Shown here one piece after another: positions 8,748-17,111 of a stretch of DNA of 64,000 nucleotides; position 1 is the stretch's first letter, and every line of letters begins with the position of its first letter. Source of the stretch: an uncultured Alphaproteobacteria bacterium. GTDB taxonomy: Bacteria; Pseudomonadota; Alphaproteobacteria; HIMB59; GCA-002718135. Position numbers and translations under genes: made by a program. The stretch lies in the NCBI GenBank assembly GCA_902571865.1, contig CACGDO010000008.1, positions 31,675-95,674 on the forward strand. The letters are read 5' to 3'. Under the pieces are notes generated by a model, which did not search any database, was not told where the DNA came from, and was given only the letters and a program-made list of their open reading frames with translations.

Positions 8748-9670
8748 TGATAAATATTTTAATTACAGAATTTATAGATCCAGAAGCATTAAAAATATTA
8801 AGTAAAGATTTTAATGTAATCTATAAAAAAGATATTTGGGAAAATTCTGATTATTTAAAAAAAGAAATTAATAAATTTGATGGAATAATTGTAAGAAATA
8901 AAACAAATTTAAATCAATCTATTTTAGAGAAAGCAGCAAATTTAAAGTACATTGGTAGACTTGGTGTAGGTCTAGATAATATTGACACTGAATACTGTAA
9001 AAAAAATAATATATTTGTTCAACCAGCCACTGGGATGAATGCTGACTCTGTAGCAGAATATGTAATAAGCTCTTCACTTAGCCTATTAAAGAAAACAAAG
9101 CAAATAAATGAAAAAACACAAAGTGGGCAATGGCCTAGAACGTCAATTACTACGAATGAGTTAAGGGGAAAAATTTTAGGTCTAATAGGATTTGGTGATA
9201 TAGCAAAAAAAGTTTTAAAACTTATAAATGCATTTGAAGTTACTACTATTGCATTTGACCCTTTTATAACCTCTCAAGAAATGGAAGAACATAATGTTAA
9301 AAAAGTAACTTTTGAAAATATTCTTTCTTTAGCTGATATAATTTCTATACATGTACCGTTAAATAATGAAACGAAATATTTATTTGATAAAAAAATATTT
9401 CAAAAAATGAATAACAAACCAATTATAATTAATTCATCAAGAGGAGGAATTATAAACGAAATAGATCTACTTGAAGCATATAAGAATAATTATGTTTCAG
9501 GATTTGCATTAGATGTTTATGAACATGAGCCAGTAAACAAAATATTTTTAAAAAATATTACAAACGATATGAATTGTATTTTATCACCTCATATTGCAGG
9601 GGTTACAGAAGAATCCAATACTAGAGTAAGTGAGTTTATTATGAATAAAACAAACGAATTTTTTTCATAA
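8747..9670 (+). CDS. D-isomer-specific 2-hydroxyacid dehydrogenase, SlcC-like
   Basis: NAD-dependent dehydrogenase, 307 aa. VGRLGVGLDNID-type sequence (here GRLGVGLDNID), the Rossmann motif GLIGFGDIAKK, SSRGGIINE with the substrate Arg, the catalytic Glu near DVYEHEP, and PHIAGVTEES with the catalytic His are all present. PGDH-like enzymes share this plan. The closing GVTEESN region and the overall length recall (S)-sulfolactate dehydrogenase SlcC, which makes 3-sulfopyruvate, the substrate of ComDE encoded two genes upstream. Alternatives are phosphoglycerate or glyoxylate/hydroxypyruvate reductase. It ends the plus-strand operon, facing a convergent gene 4 bases away. Confidence 0.8.
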   Translation: MINILITEFIDPEALKILSKDFNVIYKKDIWENSDYLKKEINKFDGIIVRNKTNLNQSILEKAANLKYIGRLGVGLDNIDTEYCKKNNIFVQPATGMNADSVAEYVISSSLSLLKKTKQINEKTQSGQWPRTSITTNELRGKILGLIGFGDIAKKVLKLINAFEVTTIAFDPFITSQEMEEHNVKKVTFENILSLADIISIHVPLNNETKYLFDKKIFQKMNNKPIIINSSRGGIINEIDLLEAYKNNYVSGFALDVYEHEPVNKIFLKNITNDMNCILSPHIAGVTEESNTRVSEFIMNKTNEFFS

Positions 9671-9673
9671 TTT

Positions 9674-10762
9674 TTAAATTTTAAATTCATCCATTTTAAC
9701 AATTCTATTTTCTTTTATAGAAATTTCAGCAGCTTCACCAATTGCAACTGCTTGTAAACCATCATTTAGACTTACAGCAGCTGGTTTAGAATTTTCAATA
9801 GAATCGAGAAATGAAATATGCTCATAATATGTAGAGCCATGATGATTTCCTACTTTTAAAATCTCTTCATCTACTTCCACAATCTCATCAAGAGTTTTTC
9901 CATTTTTTCGATATCCAATCCTTAATTCAGACGAGTTTTTGCCTGAGCTAGCTGAAGGTACAGCGGTTTCAATTTTACCGATATCTCCAACTGCACATAA
10001 CTCTTCTTGATTTGTTGAGTTTTCAGCAAACATACAGAGATCAAGCAAAGCTCTAACTCCATTTTGAAAATCAACAATTACATAAGCATTATCGAGAATA
10101 TCTGGAGTTTTATTATTATATTTTTCGTTTAAATGATTAACATCTTGGTTGCCACTTGCATAAACTTGTTTTGCTTCACTTTTTACAATTAATCTCATTA
10201 GATCAAAAAAATGACAGCATTTTTCAACTAATGTGCCTCCTGTATTTTCTGCAAATCTATTCCAGTTATTCACCTTAACTAAAAAAGGAAATCGGTGTTC
10301 TCTAATTGATAACATTTTTAAATTACCTATTGTTTTATTATGAATTTCATCAATCATTCTCTTTACTGGCGGCATATATCTATATTCCATTGCTGTCCAA
10401 ATTAAACCTGGATAATTTTTAGTTAAATCTCTGAATTCAATACAATCTTTAATTGTTGTACATAACGGCTTTTCTACTAAGATATGTTTCTTTGTCTTAA
10501 TTACATCTTTTAATACATCTATGTGTGTAAAATTAGGAGTAGAGATTATGTACCCATCAACAAGATCAGCTTGTATCATTTCATTATAGTTTGTAAAACA
10601 TGGAACTTTTTTATTAAGTAACGATAAAGATTGATTAATTGATTCATCATTTGGATCACTTAAAGCAACAATTTCTGCTCTATCAATTATATTGACATTT
10701 CTGACATGTTCGCGTCCCATTGATCCAGCACCTATTATCCCATATTTAAAACTTTTACTCAT
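9674..10762 (-). CDS. Gfo/Idh/MocA family oxidoreductase (inositol dehydrogenase-like)
   Basis: Third Gfo/Idh dehydrogenase of the locus, 362 aa. The Rossmann loop GIIGAGSMGREHVRN is consensus, LVEKPLCTT has the catalytic Lys, and GGTLVEKCCHFFDLMR covers the catalytic Asp/His region. It is the second gene of a minus-strand pair, with its start overlapping the isomerase stop by four bases. It converges on the SlcC-like gene. Probable role: NAD(P)-dependent oxidation of the sugar or cyclitol handled by the partner isomerase. Confidence 0.87.
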   Translation of the reverse strand: MSKSFKYGIIGAGSMGREHVRNVNIIDRAEIVALSDPNDESINQSLSLLNKKVPCFTNYNEMIQADLVDGYIISTPNFTHIDVLKDVIKTKKHILVEKPLCTTIKDCIEFRDLTKNYPGLIWTAMEYRYMPPVKRMIDEIHNKTIGNLKMLSIREHRFPFLVKVNNWNRFAENTGGTLVEKCCHFFDLMRLIVKSEAKQVYASGNQDVNHLNEKYNNKTPDILDNAYVIVDFQNGVRALLDLCMFAENSTNQEELCAVGDIGKIETAVPSASSGKNSSELRIGYRKNGKTLDEIVEVDEEILKVGNHHGSTYYEHISFLDSIENSKPAAVSLNDGLQAVAIGEAAEISIKENRIVKMDEFKI

Positions 10763-12126
10763 ACTGTGTATGTTGGAATTTTCATCTGATTACCTAGATT
10801 AACAATTTCGTTATAATAGTCACCGTAAGTAAAAGCAACGTGATGTTCAAGCCCACCTTTAAACATTTTTTCTATTTTATTTTTTGTATTTTTGCCAAAA
10901 CTTACTACACCTGAAGTTCCAGCAAATGAATTTTTCCTATTGATCACTTTTCCCTTAAGTACAAAAAATTTTAATTTACTTGCTGATTTTGAAACTCTGA
11001 ATATTGTTATATTTCCTGGTTTAAAAGCAAAATTATGAAGTAGCGGTTTTTTTCTATTAGAATGTATATCCGCTCTTGCATCACCTTTTTTAGACATGCT
11101 TAGAGGGGCTAACCCACAATGCCAAAAAACAACAGAATTATCTTTTTCATCTATATCGACAATATCCACTAATAAAGAAGGTTGATTGTTTAGTTGGTTT
11201 AGTATGTTGCAACTTATTCCTCCTAAAACGTCTGCTTCGCAAGCACTGCTAATTTTCTTTTCATTCATCATAGCCATAGGACCACAAGAAGCACAACCAA
11301 ATTCTGTAAACATTTCTGGCCAGCATCTAACTGCAAATGCTTGAACGTCGTGTTTTGTGTGAAGTGTATTTAATCCATGGTATATTGAAATACTTTTTTT
11401 TAATTCTTGTTGATTTAATTTTTTTGAATTCTTCAAATCTTTCTCAATTTTTATTTGTGTTGAATTTAAAATTGGTTTTTTAATTTTCTTAGCTTCTGAA
11501 AATAATTCATTTAATTTTATTTTTTTAATATCAAAATTTAATTTTTTCCTGATTTCCAATAATGAATAATCACATGTATCAAAACCTTCAGGTCTTTCAC
11601 CAACAAGTCCAATTTTTTGCCTCTTTATATCTATTTTTTTATTACTTTTTTTTCTAATCTGCTTCCATTCAATTATTTTATTAATATAAATTTTTTTATT
11701 AATAAATTTTTTAATTCTTTTTTCTAAGTCTTTTTGATTATTATATAATATGAATTCAGCATTAATATTATTTTTAATTAATGAGTGCATTCCTAAATTT
11801 AATCCACATACTGAATTAAGTCTTAATCTCTTTCCAGTTCGCGGCTCTGGAAAGGCAACGATACATATTGGTTTATTTATCTTTTTGGCAAAATGTAATA
11901 AAAATTTTGCATCTGTAAATGTAGTTTGAAAAATTATAATTTTTTTAAAATTATTATCTTTAAAATATTTAAATGCTTTTTCTGATAATTCATTATTAGT
12001 AACTAAATAATTAATTCCTCTTATTTCAGTAAATATATTTCGAAGAACTTTTTTACCTTCTAAAAATTTAGACATAGCAAAAGGCACATCAAAAGTTTCT
12101 CGTGCTAATCCTAGGTATCCAATCAT
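10759..12126 (-). CDS. L-fucose isomerase-family protein (short FucI-like)
   Basis: 455-aa relative of L-fucose/L-arabinose isomerases (FucI/AraA fold), well short of FucI (about 590 aa). Metal-site motifs are recognisable: AVRCWPEMF with Glu near residue 271, ACEADVLGG with Asp near 299, and GGLEHHVAF near 433. FGCASCGPMAMM is also typical. The N-terminal half is very AT-rich and poorly conserved. It is the first gene of a minus-strand pair with a Gfo/Idh dehydrogenase. Since the window's L-fucose route is oxidative, this enzyme probably acts on another sugar of the transporter/ComDE locus. Confidence 0.7.
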   Translation of the reverse strand: MIGYLGLARETFDVPFAMSKFLEGKKVLRNIFTEIRGINYLVTNNELSEKAFKYFKDNNFKKIIIFQTTFTDAKFLLHFAKKINKPICIVAFPEPRTGKRLRLNSVCGLNLGMHSLIKNNINAEFILYNNQKDLEKRIKKFINKKIYINKIIEWKQIRKKSNKKIDIKRQKIGLVGERPEGFDTCDYSLLEIRKKLNFDIKKIKLNELFSEAKKIKKPILNSTQIKIEKDLKNSKKLNQQELKKSISIYHGLNTLHTKHDVQAFAVRCWPEMFTEFGCASCGPMAMMNEKKISSACEADVLGGISCNILNQLNNQPSLLVDIVDIDEKDNSVVFWHCGLAPLSMSKKGDARADIHSNRKKPLLHNFAFKPGNITIFRVSKSASKLKFFVLKGKVINRKNSFAGTSGVVSFGKNTKNKIEKMFKGGLEHHVAFTYGDYYNEIVNLGNQMKIPTYTV

Positions 12127-12293
12127 TATTATTTCAATTATAGTTAATAATTTTCTCTCAAACCATGAAAATTAAAAAATTCAAAGATTAATTATATAAA
12201 TAAACACTAATTTTCTTATAAATTGTATTAATTTTTTTTTGAATTCGTATGGGTTCATGTTATCAATATTATATTAAATTATATGGAGGAATT

Positions 12294-13544
12294 ATGAAAA
12301 AAATATTTGCTATTTTTCTTCTTCTTACTTCAACATCATTTGCTGTAACTTCAGCAGAATTGAAGTTCATATGTTATCAAGATATTAATGAATGTGATAC
12401 TATTGCAGACATGGCTAAATCATGGGAAGCTTCTTCTGGACATACGTTAAATATTGAAACAGTTGGATATGAAGTAATAAGAGAGCAGTTAGAAAATCAA
12501 TTAGAATCAGGTGCTGCACCAGATTTAGCTAGAGTAACCAATTTAGGTGGATTAAATAAATTTTATTTAGATTTAAAACCTTATATTGATGCTACATATT
12601 GGGAACAGAATTATGGTGCAACTCTTCCTTGGTATAGAAAACCTTCTGGTGATGATGGTATCTATGGATGGCAAACTCAATTAACTGTTACTGGTCCTTA
12701 TGTTAATGTAACAATGTTTGAGGATGCTGGCGTTGACATGCCTGAAGAGGGTGCTACATGGGATGATTGGGCCGATGCTTTAAGAGAAGTTAAATCTGAA
12801 CTTGGATTAACAGCAGGACTTGCACTTGATAGAACTGCACATAGATGGGCTGGACCAGCCTTTTCTTATGGTGCAAAATTTCATGAAAATGGAACTCCAA
12901 TTCTAGTTGATGAAGGTTTTAGAAAATTTTCAGAAGTTTTTGTTGGATGGCATGAAGAAGGATTAATGCCAGCTGAAGGTTGGCCAGCTGGTGCTGGAAC
13001 CTCATACAGAAATGCAGCTCCTTTATTTTTAGATGGAACTGTTGCAATGCATATGTCTGGTTCATGGATGCTTGGAAACTATGATACTAACATTACAGAT
13101 TTTGAGTGGAAAGTTGTACCAATACCATGTGGTCCTGGTGGATGTGGAGCTATGCCTGGAGGTTCAGGAATAGTAGCATTTAATTCTACTGCAAATCCTG
13201 AAGCAGCTGCTTCATTTATTAATTTTATGGCGCAAACTGAAAATGCAGAAAAATTCGCTGCATCAACAAGTAATATCACTGCTCATCAAGGACTTCAAAA
13301 ATCAGGTATAGATTACACTGGTGTAAGTCCTAATGTTGCAGAAGGTCTTGCAATTTTTGCTGCAAATGCAGGAAAAGCTGCTGACACAACTCCTCAAGCA
13401 TATTGGTTCCAAGGTTACAATAAAAACTTTGCAATTTATGGAATTGTACCTGACTACATAACTAAAGCAATAACAGGAGAAATGTCTCTTGAAGAAGCTT
13501 TAGCAGCAATTGATGCTGATGTAGCTGCAAAAATAGCTGAGTAA
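12294..13544 (+). CDS. Sugar ABC transporter substrate-binding protein (CUT1 type)
   Basis: Periplasmic solute-binding protein of about 416 aa with a signal peptide (MKKIFAIFLLLTSTSFAVTSA). I chose the ATG at 12294 because a strong ribosome-binding site (atggaggaatt) sits just before it and the signal peptide begins there; the track start at 12249 adds an unlikely leader. Features of SBP family 1 include WDDWADALREVK, AMHMSGSWMLGN and AMPGGSGIVAF. The codon pattern favours high expression. A perfect hairpin follows before the permease gene. The ligand is likely an alpha-glycoside or uronide, given the GH31 and uronate enzymes downstream. Confidence 0.93.
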   Translation: MKKIFAIFLLLTSTSFAVTSAELKFICYQDINECDTIADMAKSWEASSGHTLNIETVGYEVIREQLENQLESGAAPDLARVTNLGGLNKFYLDLKPYIDATYWEQNYGATLPWYRKPSGDDGIYGWQTQLTVTGPYVNVTMFEDAGVDMPEEGATWDDWADALREVKSELGLTAGLALDRTAHRWAGPAFSYGAKFHENGTPILVDEGFRKFSEVFVGWHEEGLMPAEGWPAGAGTSYRNAAPLFLDGTVAMHMSGSWMLGNYDTNITDFEWKVVPIPCGPGGCGAMPGGSGIVAFNSTANPEAAASFINFMAQTENAEKFAASTSNITAHQGLQKSGIDYTGVSPNVAEGLAIFAANAGKAADTTPQAYWFQGYNKNFAIYGIVPDYITKAITGEMSLEEALAAIDADVAAKIAE

Positions 13545-13559
13545 ATAATTATTAATTTA

Positions 13560-13586
13560 TTAAGGCCGATCAAAAATCGGCCTTAA
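13560..13586 (+). other. Perfect inverted repeat between binding-protein and permease genes
   Basis: Arms TTAAGGCCGAT and ATCGGCCTTAA (11 bp) with a 5-base loop, starting 16 bases after the binding-protein stop and ending 5 bases before the permease ATG. No T run follows on the plus strand, so it looks like an mRNA stabiliser or processing hairpin rather than a classical terminator. Confidence 0.85.
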
Positions 13587-13591
13587 AAAAA

Positions 13592-14650
13592 ATGATGCCT
13601 GAAAATTTTTTAAATCTTAATTATTGGTATTTTATTACATTTATTTATTTGTTTGTTGGGTTTCTATTTTCAAGAGGTGTAATAGGTAGTGTAACAAGAT
13701 TAATGTCGATAGTAGGCTGGCCGATTGAATTAGCTCAAAGGTTAAGTGGTACAAAAAGTTTACCTTATTTATTTTTATTTCCAAATATTTTAATTTTTGG
13801 ACTATTTACTTTTTTGCCTTTGTTTATGAATTTTGGTTTTTCTGTTACGGATGGAGAAAGTATAAACTTTTCATCAAGGGATTACTCTGGTTCTGATAAT
13901 CTATCAAGAATTGTTTTAGAAAAACAAATAGATACTGGCGTTGAAAATATGGAGGATGATAAGTTTAAAGCTGCAATAGCGGATACTTTTATCTTTGTAC
14001 TATTTCAAGTTCCTATAATGATCCTCATAGCTTTAATAACTGCAATTGTTCTTAACAGAGAGATTGTTGGAAGAGCTTTTTGGCGAGCAGTTTATTTTTA
14101 TCCTGTTATGCTAAGCCCAGTTGTAGTTGCTTTTCTCTGGACGTTAATACTCAAAAGGCAGGGATTGTTATCACAGACACTAATGAGTTGGAATTGGATT
14201 GATGAACCAATACAATGGTTAACAGATCCGTCATGGACAATGTTTTGGTCAGTTCTAATTTATACTTGGGCCAATTTAGGTTTTTATATGTTGATTTTAT
14301 TAGCTGGTCTACAATCAATACCAAAAGATCTTTATGAAGCTGCAGAAATGGATGGTACATCAGATCAGAGAGTCTTTTGGAGAATCACCTTACCACTCTT
14401 AATGCCAATTCTTCTTGTAGTAACAGTCTTATCTTTGATTAAGGCTTTTCAAGCATTTGAAGAATTATTTGCTCTTCAAGTTGGATGGATATCATTAGTT
14501 TCTTATATTTTTGAAACAGCAGGTCTAAGAGGACAAAAAACAACTTTTGGTTTAGGTATTGCTGCAATGGCATCATTATTAGTTGCATTATTATTAATAC
14601 TTTTATCACTTCTTCAGTTTTATTTAACGAGACGACAAGTCAAGTTATGA
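13592..14650 (+). CDS. Sugar ABC transporter permease (MalF type)
   Basis: First membrane subunit of the CUT1 importer, 352 aa. An extra N-terminal transmembrane segment (about residues 10-30) precedes the usual MalF/UgpA-like core (SLPYLFLFPNILIFGLFTFLP), and the EAA loop reads DLYEAAEMDGTSDQRVFWRITLPLLMP. The start lies just after the hairpin and has no recognisable ribosome-binding site; it could be either of two adjacent ATGs (13592 or 13595). The gene overlaps the MalG-type gene by four bases. Confidence 0.92.
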   Translation: MMPENFLNLNYWYFITFIYLFVGFLFSRGVIGSVTRLMSIVGWPIELAQRLSGTKSLPYLFLFPNILIFGLFTFLPLFMNFGFSVTDGESINFSSRDYSGSDNLSRIVLEKQIDTGVENMEDDKFKAAIADTFIFVLFQVPIMILIALITAIVLNREIVGRAFWRAVYFYPVMLSPVVVAFLWTLILKRQGLLSQTLMSWNWIDEPIQWLTDPSWTMFWSVLIYTWANLGFYMLILLAGLQSIPKDLYEAAEMDGTSDQRVFWRITLPLLMPILLVVTVLSLIKAFQAFEELFALQVGWISLVSYIFETAGLRGQKTTFGLGIAAMASLLVALLLILLSLLQFYLTRRQVKL

Positions 14651-16086
14651 GTGCTGTTTTAAAATTTCTTTCACGCACTCAAGGTAAAAATGGACCTGCT
14701 TTGGTTGATTGGATTTCTTATATCTATCTTCTTTTAGGTTTTTTGATAATATTTTTACCAGTCTTATGGCTGTTACTAAACTCTATTAAATCTCAATTTC
14801 TTCTTCAAAAACTAGATACTAATATACTACCACTTGATTATGATAGAGTCGTGCGAGCTACTGTTTTTGGCCCGGAAGGAAAAGAAATTTTTATTATGAA
14901 AGATATGCCAGAATGGGTTATTTATTGGAACGAGCTTCGTGATGAAGATAAAAAAAATGAAAATAATCCAAATGAATTTATTTCTAATTATGAAGGAAAA
15001 GAATATTATGCGTTAAGAACTCATCTAGGGTTGGTCTCTGACCATGCTAAAAAACTAATTAAGCAAAAAAATTTACCTGAATGGCTTATAAAATATCCGA
15101 GTATGTTTCCAGATGCGAAAAAAGAATACGACCCTCAAGAATTTTTAACTAATTTAAATGAAGAAGAAATTCGACTTATGTCTGAATTTCTAGGTATTAA
15201 ACCTTATAAGCCAAATGGATTTACATCACAAATTTTAATATCTGCAATTAATCCTGAAACAAATAAACTTGAAGAATATTCTGTGAGTCGATTAAATAAT
15301 AATAAAGACACAGTAAATGCAAGATTAATTTCTAATCCCCAAGGAGGAATTGTTAAACTTCAAACGCAAGATATAATAGTTAACAAAAAACTTCGTCCTT
15401 CATGGATTAATTATTCTGATCCCTTAACAAACAATGTTAGAGGTATGAGTTTTGATGCCGTCAAATGTCTTAGTAACTCTCTTTTTGTTACTATAGTTGC
15501 AACAATTATAACAGTTTTGATAAATTCAATGGCAGCATTTGCATTATCAAAATACAAATTTAATGGTCAAATAATTTTCTTCATAATTATTTTGGCGACT
15601 CTAATGGTTCCAGCTTCAGTATTAATAGTTGGTATATTTAAAATGGTTTCTATGACAGGATTAAATGGATCTTTGTGGGGAGTTATTATACCTGGTGCTG
15701 CTACACCTACAGGTGTTTTTATGCTTAGACAATATATGCTAACAATTCCAGATGAGCTTTTAGAAGCTGCAAGAATGGATGCAGCAAGTGAATGGAGTAT
15801 TTATTGGAAAATTGTTTTTCCTCTTGCTCTTCCTGCTATTGCTGTTCTAGGTATACTCTCAATTATTTGGAGATGGAACGATTTAATTCTGCCAATGATC
15901 GCAGTATCGACTACAAAAACTGCTTACACTATCCAGCTTTGTTTACTTGATTTTCAAGGTGAATATGTTGCTCAAGAACACTATAGACTAGCTATGACTG
16001 TTGTCAGTTTAATACCTACAACTTTGGTATTTGTATTTTTACAAAGATACATAACCACTGGAATTGCAAACACGGGAATTAAATAA
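14647..16086 (+). CDS. Sugar ABC transporter permease (MalG type) with large periplasmic insertion
   Basis: Second permease, 479 aa against about 280-300 for ordinary MalG/UgpE. TM1 lies near residues 18-45. A hydrophilic block of roughly 220 residues follows (about 48-268, rich in charged residues and Asn), then the normal five-helix core starting near SLFVTIVATIITVLIN and an EAA loop (ELLEAARMDAASEWSIYWKIVFPLALP). The extra block must be the first periplasmic loop (P1). Alpha-glucoside AglG permeases also have an enlarged loop, but shorter. It may contact the binding protein or the sugar. Confidence 0.9.
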   Translation: MSAVLKFLSRTQGKNGPALVDWISYIYLLLGFLIIFLPVLWLLLNSIKSQFLLQKLDTNILPLDYDRVVRATVFGPEGKEIFIMKDMPEWVIYWNELRDEDKKNENNPNEFISNYEGKEYYALRTHLGLVSDHAKKLIKQKNLPEWLIKYPSMFPDAKKEYDPQEFLTNLNEEEIRLMSEFLGIKPYKPNGFTSQILISAINPETNKLEEYSVSRLNNNKDTVNARLISNPQGGIVKLQTQDIIVNKKLRPSWINYSDPLTNNVRGMSFDAVKCLSNSLFVTIVATIITVLINSMAAFALSKYKFNGQIIFFIIILATLMVPASVLIVGIFKMVSMTGLNGSLWGVIIPGAATPTGVFMLRQYMLTIPDELLEAARMDAASEWSIYWKIVFPLALPAIAVLGILSIIWRWNDLILPMIAVSTTKTAYTIQLCLLDFQGEYVAQEHYRLAMTVVSLIPTTLVFVFLQRYITTGIANTGIK

Positions 16087-16088
16087 TT

Positions 16089-17111
16089 ATGGCTACACTT
16101 GAAATAAAAAAAGTAAGAAAAAATTACGGAACCTTAGAAGTAATTCACGGTATTGATCTTTTCATTAACAATGGAGAATTTTGTGTTTTAGTTGGCCCAT
16201 CAGGTTGTGGTAAATCAACATTATTAAGAATGATAGCTGGACTTGAACAGATTACAAAAGGAGATATTTTGATTGATAATCAAGTTGTAAATAATATTTC
16301 TGCAGCAAGAAGAGGTTTAGCAATGGTTTTTCAATCATATGCTTTATATCCTCATATGAGTGTTAGACAAAATTTAGCTTTTGGACTGGAAAATTTAAAA
16401 ATGAAAATTGAAGAAATTGATAGACGTATTTTGGAAGCTGCAAGACTTCTTAGAATGGAGGAATACTTACAAAGAAAACCTGGCCAATTATCCGGTGGAC
16501 AAAAACAACGAGTTGCAATTGGGAGAGCAATAGTAAGAGAACCATCAATATACTTATTTGATGAACCACTTTCTAATTTAGATGCTGAACTTAGAGTTGC
16601 AACACGAGTTGAATTAAAGGCATTACATGCAAGGTTAGGTAATACTATGATTTATGTAACTCATGATCAAGTAGAAGCAATGACAATGGCTGATAAAATC
16701 GTAGTAATGAATGATGGTATTATTGAGCAAGTTGGAGCACCTTTAGAATTATACAACAAACCATCTAATAAATTTGTAGCTGGTTTTATTGGGTCACCAA
16801 AAATGAATTTTATACAATTTGACTATCTTCCAAATTCGTTAAAAGAAAAGGCACCGCCTAACTCAATAAGTCTTGGAATAAGACCTGAGCATCTATCAAT
16901 TAAAGATGAAAACTCGTTATTGCTAAATGTAGAAACAGTTGAGCAATTAGGTTCTGATAGTTTTTTGTATGGAACAACCTCAGGAGAACAAAAAATTTCA
17001 ATAAAACTAAATTATCAAACTGATATTCAGGCCAATCAATCAATTAAGGTTGGGTTTAAACTAGATGATGCTCATTGGTTTGATAAAGATGGTATTGCTC
17101 TAACATCTTGA
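16089..17111 (+). CDS. Sugar ABC transporter ATP-binding protein (UgpC/MalK type)
   Basis: ATPase of the CUT1 importer, 340 aa. Walker A (GPSGCGKST), signature (LSGGQKQRVAIGRAIVREP), Walker B (IYLFDEPLSNLD) and the switch His (YVTHDQVEAMTMADK) are intact. The C-terminal TOBE/MalK regulatory domain is present but short (GIRPEHL). The stop overlaps the TTG start of the glycosidase by four bases, which ties uptake and hydrolysis together. Confidence 0.95.
   Translation: MATLEIKKVRKNYGTLEVIHGIDLFINNGEFCVLVGPSGCGKSTLLRMIAGLEQITKGDILIDNQVVNNISAARRGLAMVFQSYALYPHMSVRQNLAFGLENLKMKIEEIDRRILEAARLLRMEEYLQRKPGQLSGGQKQRVAIGRAIVREPSIYLFDEPLSNLDAELRVATRVELKALHARLGNTMIYVTHDQVEAMTMADKIVVMNDGIIEQVGAPLELYNKPSNKFVAGFIGSPKMNFIQFDYLPNSLKEKAPPNSISLGIRPEHLSIKDENSLLLNVETVEQLGSDSFLYGTTSGEQKISIKLNYQTDIQANQSIKVGFKLDDAHWFDKDGIALTS

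Noticed and set aside
12247-12254. Shared GTATGGGT octamer upstream of two binding-protein genes (also 52791-52798) as a regulatory site
   Set aside because: Only two copies, at different distances from the start codons, absent before the third binding-protein gene, and not palindromic.
13560-13586. Hairpin as a rho-independent terminator on the plus strand
   Set aside because: A residues, not T residues, follow the stem, and the minus-strand flank is not a clean T run either.
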